From: Theristus sp. LFF4_11
Lineage: Eukaryota; Nematoda; Chromadorea; Monhysterida; Xyalidae
Assembly (NCBI GenBank): GCA_030248135.1
Contig: JASANC010002358.1
Span: forward strand, 62,001-126,000
Direction: 5' to 3'
Length of the DNA stretch: 64,000 nucleotides
Of this stretch, positions 51,300-62,000 are shown piece by piece. The notes under the pieces are model-generated. The model was not told the origin of the DNA. It saw only the letters and a program-made list of their open reading frames with translations, and did no database searches. Within the stretch, counting starts at the first letter, position 1. The number at the start of each line of letters is the position of its first letter. The position numbers were made by a program, and so were the translations under genes.

Positions 51300-54200
51300 T
51301 TAGCAACCACCGAACACCGAGCAAAGCACGGCGTGCTGGTCGGCTGGTGCAGCGACTGTTTCAGCAGACCGCTCGTGCTTCATCGACGGCAACGGAATGC
51401 CACCGTTGACGAGGGTGTTGTTGATGTGCACGATCATTTGGCGTTGTTTCGCGCGTTCGCTTGCGTGCTTGCGTTCGAGCGAACAACCGTGGGAGTGTGC
51501 CGGCACACATCGCCCGCTGTGCTCGTCCAGCAAATAGCCGTGGCGGCATCTTTGTTGTTGTTGTTGTTGGGATTTAGGCGATGTTTTTAGCCAGGGCTAA
51601 CACAGAAAAGCGTACAGAACGCCATTGAGTAGGGCGCCCATCGAGTTTTCTGTCGTTAAATGCCTGTACACCACTCGCCTCGGCGGGGCTCGATCCCCCG
51701 AGCGCACAGACAACAGTCTAACGCACTACCACCAGGCCACGAGGGTGACATCTTGGCATCTGCCAACAATTGAACCGGCACCGCTGCTCCCGGCATACTC
51801 AGCCAGTTGTTCGTATTACACGGTGTATTCACAGCTGAATCGATATTTGCAAACAAAACGCACTTGCAGCCTTCGACGCAGCCAATCACCGGACAATCAC
51901 CAATCACAGCCGCGTTCTGCCGTCTGCCACACATTGGCTCGCAAGTGACACAACGGGTGGCAACCGAATTTGCATCCACAGATGCGCAATTCAGGGCTGA
52001 AAAAAAATCGGAACAACTGAGATGAACAGAACACTGCAGACCAACAAACCAAGGCAACTTTTGCAGTCACACGTTCGAGTAGAGTCGGATGAACAAACGC
52101 ATAATGTTTGTGTGGCGGATACAAACAAGCCAATCAGCAGCTGTCACGCAAACCCACAAGTTCAGTGTGCAAACGAAACTGAACTAACGACAAAAATTCG
52201 GTTGACGCCACTTGACATCCACGGCGCTGCCAATATGATAGGTGGCGCAGATTTCCGCAAACGATTCCAGATTGATGCAAATGCCTTCAACATAATTTGT
52301 AATTGTGGCAATCTCTGACGTTTGAAATCAAATCAACAAACCACAAGTGTATGGTTTTGGTTGGATAGGCTGAATTAATAAAATCAGTGAGCAGGTCTCA
52401 GCGCATATACGTTACAACGTCATTATCCTGAGTTCTAACAAGCCAACTATACCACACCTGCCGTGATGCCGTGCGCGCACACGTCATGAACACAGAGTTC
52501 CCACGTGGACTTCATGATGGACCACAGCTCGTCTTTCCATCGTTTCTGCATGTGTGGCGACACCGCTGAACTGACACTCGACTTTTGAAATGGCCCCCAG
52601 AAATTGAAAACTCGGGTTGCAAAAGACTGATCTTTCATTGTAAAAAAACACAGCAAAGCAAAACAGTGAAAGGGACATTCCCGTGCGATTTAAATTTTGA
52701 ATTTCTGAATTGCGTAGTGCCGCAAGTTTTATTTACTTGAAGGCATTTGGCGAACAGGCCTGCGTCAGGATGCAAATATTGATTGCAAATGTGGTGTGCC
52801 CGTGTGACGTCAATTTGCGTTGCGCACGGGTTGCCTGTTAGACCGTCCGCGGGGGTGATCGGTCTGCAAAACACGTTTTTCATTGAAATTACTTTTTACT
52901 TTTTATTAAAATAGCTTGTACCGTCGATAACACCAACAGTAGCCAAACACTGATGATGGGTTGATTGATTGGTTGCATTATTGTAACACGCTCAATCAAC
53001 TTGCTAGATTTTGCAGCCAAAAACCAGCTGGTTACATAAAAAAGAAGTGGGTGAGCTTGTTGATAGTTGACTGCTTACCAACATGGAACAAAATATAAAA
53101 ATAGAATTTATAATAAAAAACTAACTGGTCGGGCTCACGATCCAACTGCCAATAGATCGGCATCAATCGAGCTTTCGACGGCGGCACAATTCTGCCAAAC
53201 GGATCGATGAAGTCATTTTTGCCGCTTTCGTTGTAGGAGCCGAGGGCGCCCTCTAATTTTCCGCGAAAGCCTATTGTCGAGAACGCACATGGATTTGGAG
53301 CAACAGAATACAATTCCAACGGCCTGGGTTGAGAAACTTTAAAACGACATGAATTCACAGTCAGCCGCAGTGAGACATAAAAAGTACAAGAATAATGTTC
53401 ACATTGGCACAGTAACAAGACGTTAGAAGAGCAGCGTTGCAAAAATCACACAAGCAACAATACTAAAGCGCAGCATTCAACTTTCTCCCACCGTGTTTCA
53501 TATTTTCCAACCAACCAACCAACCCAGCGTTCTCGGCACAATCAATCGGGCGGATCTGCTCGCAAACGACCAGTGCACGCCAAAGCCAAAGTTCGTGCGC
53601 ATCACCAGCTGGCGACGGCCGCCAGCGCCGAGCGTAAAGAAACGCACAAACAGGACTTTCTCGTTGATACGACGCACGAACTCGTAGTCGAGCGGCACGT
53701 TGTCGTCGTTCACCTGTGTGCCACAGTCCTGGTCTGAAGGCGCATAACACTCGCACACAACGACCAGCGACACGCACGTGTGTGGTGGTGATCACGCACA
53801 GCAGCAGCGTTTTGGCAGCATGTTAGCGCCAGCGTGTTTCTGTGCCCATACCCCCACCAAAGGGATGTGTTCCATCGAGGTGCACTGGTCTTCAGACAAG
53901 GACTCTCACCGTGAATGTGAGTCCAGTGGCAGTGTAGCGCACTCGTATCTTCAGGCCGTGCACGTGAACGTCGGTGGCGTGCAGCGACGCGTAACAAGCG
54001 GCGCCAAGAGCGCCACCAACAGAGCAGCTGATCAAATCGAAATCATGATCGGTAAAATTGCTGGCAAAAAATGAAAGCGGCATATCATGAAGCAGTATTT
54101 AATGACCACGCAGCTATGTTCTAACACAACTACGCGTCACCAAATCCTGCTTCATGAACGCGAGTCTTCAAGCCAAGGAATCCGCGACGATGAACGAAGA

Positions 54201-55551
54201 AGAAAACGAAACAGAAAAAGTGATCAATTTTCTTTTTCAAAGCAACAAAAAGCTACCGATTCTCCGCGTGCACTCCGAACGGTGGCACCGCAGGATTGGG
54301 GGATCTGGTGCGTCTCGTGAGCACAAACGGACGATCGGCATTGTGCAGCACGATGAAATCGGCAGAACTGAAACGATACGCCGGGTCGCCCCAGATGCAG
54401 CCGTGCTCGTTGCTGTCTGCATTTGAAAAGAAGAACAAACATTCAAATCCAAGACCGCTGATTGACATCATCAGACTGACTTTTAGGGAAACAACAGTAG
54501 TGCACCGAGATCCAGTTCATCAATCCATTGGGTCAGTTATATGACCTGCTCTTGAACAGTTCAACATGAAAATATTCAAAATATTCAAAACTTTTTCACC
54601 TTTTTTTGCGGTGCATGTGTTTTGAGAAACAAGCAAACAAATGAGGTGATCGAAAAACAGGCAGCGAGAAAAGCGGACTGACTGACCAATGAGACAGACA
54701 CAGTTTTGGTCGTGATTGTCGTCGTTTGGCGTCACATCCGTGCACCGGCCACACAGGCAAGCATCGTTCGTGTACCAAAAATCAGACACAACTTAAGATT
54801 TGAATGTTCAACATTGCTCACAAAAATAAAATCAGATTCATCACTTAAAAACAAAAGTTGCACAGATAAAAAAACAGCAATAAAAATGCACTGATGTTCG
54901 GTAACCGATTGAAAATCGACTGTCAAAAAATCGAAACAGTGAGAAAAGAGCGAACTTTGCCTTGCAGTGCCGTCTACACTGCTCGACGTCGATCGACTGA
55001 CAGCCAAAGTTGTCGCCGAATCGTTCCACCTGATCTCCGTTTCCTGGTCGGCAATGTGAACAAAGCAGTTTTTCATCCGAAAACAAGACATCACCGTCGT
55101 CTTTTTCCATATCATGTGCAACTTCGGAATAGACTGCATTCACTGGCCAACCATAAGTGCAGATGCACCGATGCTGACGATGCGCTGCACGCGACTGGCT
55201 GCATCGGCCGCGCACTGCGTTCAGTTGGAGGCAACTGCGGTGGCACAAATCGCCGTGACCGCAGCCGTGACTCGCACCAAGTTGCACGATCTCAACAGCA
55301 CCTGCACGCAACAATTGATCGTTTCCTTCGAGCGAAGCGAACTGGAATAGTTTGATTTTTGACGCTCCAGCGGGCAACGATTGACCATTCGAGCGCGACA
55401 GAGCACAACAGCCATTCAGGCTTCACCAGCGGAGCGCAAGCGTGCGGCAAATTTGATCGGCCGTGAATTTCAGGAAAAAAATTGACGCAAACTTACCAAA
55501 AGTTCCGTGAAGAGCGAGCAGGCTGGCAACCAAGATGTCAGCATGCATCAT
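51300..55551 (-). CDS. Secreted Cys-rich module-VWD-C8-TIL protein
   Basis: Extracellular multidomain protein. Exon 1 (55497-55551) is a signal peptide (MMHADILVASLLALHGTFG). Next come two Cys-rich modules; the first reads HGCGHGDLCHRSC then RGRC and HRCICTYG (C-x5-C-x3-C-x9-C-x11-C-x-C). The second starts NFGCQSIDVEQCRRHC and ends CLCGRC, NCVCLIG. The VWD domain runs from HGCIWGDPAYRFSSADF (about 54400), through RTNFGFGVHWSF (about 53590), to GALGSYNESGKNDFIDPFG (about 53220). C8 lies in 52205-52855 (HICNQYLHPDAGLFAKC, ELCVHDVCAHG, EICATYHIGSAVDVKW). TIL is in 51864-51996 plus 51300-51549: VTCEPMC, GCVEGCK joined to CRHGYLLDEHSGRCVP. VWD-C8-TIL is the unit of zonadhesin, mucins and Fc-binding-type proteins. 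The splice inside module 2 is unresolved. Confidence 0.75.
51553..51742 (-). mobile_element. Full-length tRNA-derived SINE
   Basis: On the minus strand it begins CCTCGTGGCCTGGTGGTAG (A-box-like), continues with GGGGATCGAGCCCCG (B-box/T-arm-like), then a tRNA-unrelated body including AACTCGATGGGCGCCC and GGCTAAAAACATCGCCTAAA, and ends in a CAACAACAACAA tail. The acceptor stem is imperfect, so it is not a working tRNA. It lies in the last intron of the VWD-TIL gene, its tail abutting the splice acceptor. Confidence 0.82.
54080..54161. repeat. Hairpin MITE, full copy in VWD-gene intron
   Basis: Starts CATATCATGAAGCAGTATTT and ends CCTGCTTCATGAACGC; the inverted arms match the family at 4807. 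Lies between two VWD exons. Confidence 0.75.
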
Positions 55552-56749
55552 GTCCCTTTGTCGTTTGTTCTGAAAACTTCTGAAAAAGCAACACTGCTGC
55601 TGCAAAAAAACTTTGTTCGCATCATTTCCTAAAAAAAAACTTGACCGTGTGCTGATTGACTGCATCAAATGAACAGCGATTGCCAATCAACGCACATTGA
55701 CGGCAAACGTCAGACGTAACAAAAATAGTTTCACCAGTGTCGTGTCATGGAGGTTTGCTGATGATCGCATTACGTGATCGATTGCCGTACACGCATCAAA
55801 CAAACATGATTCGCCACACCATCCAGTCCCAACGACGACGTAAAATTCAAGTGAATTAAGACTTTTTTTAACTGCGGTCAACAGGTGACAAACAAGTATG
55901 TTGCACAAAAGTGTCTCCATTCTGTCCAAGGTTCTGCTCTTCGATGATATTTTTTTCACATTCACAATAAATCGAGCGAACGCTGCTTTTGGCAAGCACT
56001 GTTGCTCACCGTATGCAAGCAATTTTTTCAGTCGTCTGAAAACATTTTATAATATTATAGATTCATGGAGTACGGTTTGGTTCATGTTGTGTTTTGTTGG
56101 GTCTCGTGAACACTGTTCTGTCGAGGGGGAGGCTTCTTTCAAACAATTCGTCTTCAGCTGTCTTCAGCAAATTATGCACGAACCGCACTTCGGGGGCGGG
56201 TGTCAAAATATCACACGTGTTGACAATTTCACGTTTTGAACAGCATGCAAGAAACGAAAAGAAAATTTCAAATGAACATTCTTGAACACATGTGACAGCA
56301 CAAAGTATCGCATTTTTTTCTCTCAAGGAAGCTCCATTCCGTTATACAACCAAACGATTCTGTTTGATTCGCCGAATTGACCGAAGCATCGCAGTAGTCT
56401 CACTTGTTATTTCCAAAACATAACTCAACGTCAACCTCTGCGCAACGCGCACCATTCTTTTCAACAAGAACAGTCTTGAGAAAAACGGCGACGAATTTGT
56501 TGAATTTTTGTACAACAAAAACAAACATCAGAGCAAGTCAGACAAAAATGGAGAAACACGCGTCCAGAAAAAAACCATCCCAACAAAATACCGGGTGACA
56601 AAAAATTCTAGAATCCATTTTTTTAATTCAAAGCGCAACACTTTATCATTCACGGAGGAAACAAAAGTTTCGCTGAAGAAAAAAATGAAAAAAAACTTCA
56701 GAAAATGAACTTGACAATTTTAAAAAGAGCCACAGAATCGGATCTCGAA

Positions 56750-56879
56750 TACAGTCAAATTTACAAAACTATGCAATTCTGATAGTCAAGCATTTGAATG
56801 CGGCACGCTGGATGGTTGTATCGCCGAATTCAAAAACAACCAATCAACTGAGTTGCATACAAAGGCATATTCGACTGTA
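56750..56879. repeat. Decayed mariner-like MITE
   Basis: Starts TACAGTCAAATTTA and ends ATATTCGACTGTA, with AACAACCAATCAACTGAG inside. It resembles the family at 50476 but is diverged and shorter. Confidence 0.45.
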
Positions 56880-57424
56880 GTGTGGCACAAATGACAACAA
56901 TGATCTGCGATTGGACTGAAGAGTAATCAACAGATTACAGTCCAAGTGATCAGTTTTTTTGTCAGACCCAAGCTGCATGGACGTTGTCTCAGTTTTTGAA
57001 TCAAAACATTTTCATGCATGGTTTGCGGCGGGCCGACAAAAAAACAATAAAACACAAAAAAGTGTAAGCTGTGTAACACAGAAAAATATTTACGTTTAAT
57101 CAAATCTCAACTGTTATTTCTTTCGAAAACAAAACAAAAGAACAACAACAACTAATTTCTTGAAAACAAATCAACACTAAAGTGGTTGGCTGAACGTACA
57201 CGAATGAATGGATTAAAAGATCAAGTTGGATGGAACCGAGCCGAGAGACGCAAACAAAAGAACACAAACAAAACGTTGTGTGAGAGAGAAAGAAATGACA
57301 AAACACCAAAAAAGAGAGACAAGAGCAACAGACTAAGTCAAGATGGACCACAAAACCGAAACGACCAGCTTGGGTATACAGATGGTGGTTTATTTAACTG
57401 AAAAAAATTGCAGTTCTTTGCAGT

Positions 57425-57508
57425 GCATTCATGAACCAGTATTTAATGACCACGCAGCTATGCTTTAACACACAGCTATGCGTCACCAAATATTGCTTCT
57501 ATGAATGC
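57425..57508. repeat. Hairpin MITE, full copy
   Basis: Starts GCATTCATGAACCAGTATTT and ends TTGCTTCTATGAATGC, with inverted arms and a short loop. Same family as 4807. Confidence 0.75.
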
Positions 57509-57605
57509 CGCTTTAGTCCTTTGAAGCTTGAGTTTTCGTTCAGAAGAAAAACCAGAAGGACGCCTGTAAGCGAGCGTTTGAACATGTCTTGCAACTTGAT
57601 AAGAC

Positions 57606-57680
57606 GCATTCATGAAGCAGTATTTAGTGAGGCGCAGCTGAGTTAACGACACGCGGTGACTAAATACTGCTTCATGAATG
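57606..57680. repeat. Hairpin MITE, full copy
   Basis: Starts GCATTCATGAAGCAGTATTT and ends AAATACTGCTTCATGAATG. It lies only about 100 bp from the copy at 57425, in the same orientation as far as a palindrome allows. Confidence 0.78.
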
Positions 57681-59029
57681 ACCTGTGGACGAAAAACGCC
57701 AGCCTCAAAAAGCGCCACAAGCGTGCGTGCGTGTGCGGCCCGCGCAGCTACACAGAAATTCCATACGTCACAAAGCAACAAACAAACAGTGTCAATGCTA
57801 CTACACCATGAAGCATCATCCATCACAAGTTTACTGCTTCCACCGATGAAGAAAGCTTTCAGGAATACGCGAGAAAGCGAAACATGTACAATTATTTCAA
57901 TGTTCAACTTTTCACACCAAAACCAGAGAAGATAGGCGAGAAACAGACTGTGGCTTTCTCTGAACATTTCAATCTGCTCTTAAAAAAGAAAAAAAACTGG
58001 TTGAAGCCTACATACAAAAGGGTGGACAGCGACACTGTAAAAACGGACAAAAACATACTGCATATTTTCTTCTTCTGTCACAGAGAAAATTATTGGGTTT
58101 CTGGAGAAAACAGCAAAAATACAACAGGTTTAGTGTAACAAAAAACGGTACAAATAATAAACGTACAAGTGTTTTTTAGATCCATGACGGAAAATATAGA
58201 CCCATCCAATTGACAAGATTATTCAAGAGAGACAAAAGCTGGTTAATAAAACCTAACCACAAAAAAACGTTGACCAGTTTCAAGGGGCCATCAGAATCAA
58301 AACAAAAATATTCCGTTCTGAAAACAGAATACACACGCACTGACAAGAGCAACATACACAAATAGTAGCAGAACAAAAAATAACAATATTGAATCCAAAA
58401 TTTTAAAACGACACAAACCGCTCGAATACTAACCATCCAAACGCTGTACACACTAAAAATCATGAGTCATCTTTTTTGGTTGATCTCTTGCTGAAACAAC
58501 GAGTTCGATTAAAAAACAAAAAAAGAAACTTTTATTGATCAGCGGAATGAATCAATTACAACGCTAAAAAATGACTCAGAATAAATTGGATGGCTTCGGC
58601 TTGAATTTATTGGACAAATGCGCAAACGCAAGTGTTGATCAGCCGTCAGCCGTTTCAAATTGCGCTCGATGCCACCACAATCCCTTTCAGAGTTGCATTC
58701 GTTGTGCTCTACATTGCGGATTTTCACAAAAACATACGCGCCGATTGGTTGCACGGAATGTGACCAATCACCCAGTCCAGTGGCTGACGCTGAATCTCGA
58801 TCAAAACGTGCATTTGCATTTCGGTCGTTATCGTTAAACGAGAAAAACGTCTTTTCAGTCCCAGCAAAACCACAAACTGGAAACGCCGAAAAAAAAACAA
58901 TGATTTCAATTTCAATAGTCACTCATCAAAAAAACTCAACTAACAAAACTCGAAACAAAAGCATTTGTTAAACAAACATAGAGACATAGATAACATAATA
59001 TAATTTTCGACGAAAAAAAATCAGCAAAA

Positions 59030-62000
59030 CTATTGCGCAGGCTGCTGCGGCGCTTGTGCTTGGCCACTGTTCATTTGCATCTGCATCTGCTGCGCCGGTG
59101 TCAGCGATGGATTCAACTGAAAGGTCACAAAAATGAACGCAAGTTTCAGTGAAGGCAAGAAACTGACGTTATTCTTGCTTCTTCATTGCTCAAGATCAAA
59201 CAGTCACCCGATACGATATCTGTGAAACGACCAATCATCAGCAGTCCTTCAGTTCGGTTGCAGTATACGTTTCACGTGCGCGTGTCTCCGTCGCAAAACG
59301 TGGATGAGGAGCAGCCAATCAGAGAGTTGCATGCAGCGCACAGCGTGCCGCGGTTGGGGCACCATACTGCGGCAATGCTCACCACCACGGTACCCCACTG
59401 AGCCCACCAACCATTTGCTGCTGAGGGATCATGTGCGCAGCAGCGGAATTCAGCAGTTGCTGCTGCTGCAGCTGTGCCGGATTCACCATGCCCGGCCGAA
59501 CCTGAAACGCGAAACCGAATTTCGATCGTTTCACTAATCTGATCACCGAAACAACATAATATGCAGTTTCATACTGCAAACAGCACAACAGTGGGCGGTT
59601 CAAAGACAGTGCTGGAGATTTTTTTACAAGGTTCTGGTCTAACGGCTATCGTAACGTCACGGTACGTGTTCTCATACTGCATACAACCACACACACAGCA
59701 CACACACACACGCACGGCACACCACAGCCACAACACAACACAAACACACCGACACACGTTACCTGAGGTGCAGTGGATGCCATCATGTTCATGCCGTCGG
59801 GAGCAGAGGTACTCGGCTTTCGGCCCGCTTTGTAATCGCGCATCTCCTGAGACAGAATAGCATTGATATGCATGATTGCGTTGTGAGTCAGAATGCAAGG
59901 CTAAGGTAGACTTGGCGTGACGCCAATCAAACATAGGCGTGAAACCACAAATTGTCTACAATTTTGAGAATGAAAACACGAAAGTCGCACCGTCAACATG
60001 CGCAACAATAATACAAACGTGACAGCCATACTACCAATAAAAGGAAGCGCATATAAACGAGTGCCCTCGTGGCCTGAATGGTAGCGCGTTGGTTGGACTC
60101 TTGTCTCTGCGTTCGGAAAATCGAGCCCCCCATCCTAGGGTTAGGGGCTTTGAAAAAAAAAATTTTTTTTTTATTTTTTTTTTCGTTTTTTTTTTTAAAA
60201 AAAAAATTTGGATTTTTTTTTTCAAACTTAAAAAAAAAAATTTGAAAAATTTTTCTTTTACTTTGCTCTGAAAATTCGATTTATGGCATAATTTTTTGAA
60301 AGTTCAAACCAAATTTTCTTCCCAACTTCTTTGTGTGCTTAGGTACATGTCATTATTTGGTCATTTTGACCGACGTACTCCATGTTTTTCGATTTGGATG
60401 ACTTCTAGAGTCAATTTTTAGCGTTGAAATGACTTAACTGAATTGAAATATCGTTTCAGAAATCGTTTTCTTGCAACTTAGAACATGTTTTTCAGTCGGT
60501 AGGCCATGAGATGAACATGATATCTTGTTGATTGGCGTATGTTATAGGTCTACAATGGAGTTGTGCTATATATTGTTAAACAATTGGAGCGGAGATGTTG
60601 GTTAATACCACATCACACGACCGTTTTTCAGATACCCGATAACATGGCCACATGTTAAAACTTGCGTGCTGAGCTAAACTAACGTGTTAAACTTGCGTCT
60701 GTCAGTTGCCCGCAACGTGATCGCGAAATCATGGTACGTGTTTTCGATACGATGATTTGAAGAGTGGGCTCTCGCCATGTGGCAGATAGCATAGCTGGTT
60801 GAACCTGAAAGTAAGTGTCTTGGGGGGGGGGGCGACCGGGTCGACAGGGGTTGCCGAATTAGCTACAGCAAACAGGAATTTTTGAACACAGTCAAATTTT
60901 GGTAATTTTCTAAAGAGGAACAACTAACAACGGTTCAATATTCAAGTACACGTCGAAAATTGTCCTGTTTTACTGTTGAAAATGCAACTTTCCCTCTATG
61001 AAATGGACATAATTTCAATAAAACACGATTTTCGCTCTTATAGTTTTCCGGATCGTTCTGAAAATAGTCTAGATGAACTCAGCTCGACGAGACGCTTCGA
61101 ACAAACCTAACTTGTAAAAAAAAAATTTTTTTTTTTAAAAAAAAAATTTTTTTTTTAATTTAAAAAAAAAAATCCGGATTTTTTTTTTTTCCCCTAACCC
61201 TACCCCATCCCCCCAAGGGCTGTACAGGAAAGGAACTACTGACAAAAAACCTCGATGGGCGCACTACTTTAGGGCGTTCTTAGTGCGCTTTTCTGGGCTT
61301 AGCCGTGGCTAAAAACCTCGCCTACTGTTTGTCCGTCCAAGGGCCACAAAAAGCCACTGACCGATTCATAGCGCACTTTGTCGTTGACCGACATGTTCTC
61401 GTAGTGCTTCTTCTCCTCGTCCGTCATCAGTTTCCACATTCGACCAAGTTCCTGAAATGCGGACAGTTTCAGCTGGACAAATTCAAAAACGATTTTTTTG
61501 GGGGACTAGTTTCTGACGAAAATGTTGATTGTCCAAGAAAAAGGATGCGGACGAAATTGCGCGCGATACCCGAACCAGACGGACTGACCGTTACAATCGA
61601 CAACCGACAAGTGACAACCGAATGAGTTCTTTGCAAAATGGCGGACAAATCAACCAATCTGTATGGTGGTTCTCTGCATTTCGGCCTGGCCAACATCATA
61701 TGCAGAAGAGGGGTGGCCTCATCAGTGATGTGCCCCTCTTGAACCAGTTGAGTCATAAAAGCTTGAGTAAAACTTGTTCAATCGCAGACAACTTTACTCA
61801 AAATCTCAGTTTTCAGACGATTTGAATCGAAGTTTCACACAGTTTTCGGTGCTTCGCTGGGCTTACCTGAGCAACTTGGCCGACCTTCCACTCGGGATGC
61901 TCTTGCACGATGCTGGACCTCTTCACTTGCGAGAAGAAAAAGAACGCAGAGCTGAAAACAGTGTAAGTAGAAATTCTACTTTAGAAATATGCTGAACACG

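Larger units (their letters stand above)
55552..59029. other. Intergenic: VWD-gene 5' side and HMGB 3' side, no gene assigned
   Basis: No recognised family. Open frames near 55687-56326 on both strands contain protein-like stretches (for example LLKTAEDELFERSLPLDRTV, minus), but strand, splice sites and homology are undecided. 56500-58540 is A-rich with stop codons in most frames. It contains two hairpin MITEs and one decayed mariner-like MITE. The HMGB 3' UTR should lie just below 59030. Confidence 0.45.

Noticed and set aside
51670..51742. tRNA gene on the minus strand
   Set aside because: A- and B-box-like sequence is present, but the acceptor and anticodon stems are imperfect and it continues into a SINE body shared with 60062-61327.
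58571..58922. Open frames with several Cys (plus) or 127 codons (minus)
   Set aside because: No family resemblance, strand undecided, and located in the likely 3' flank of HMGB.
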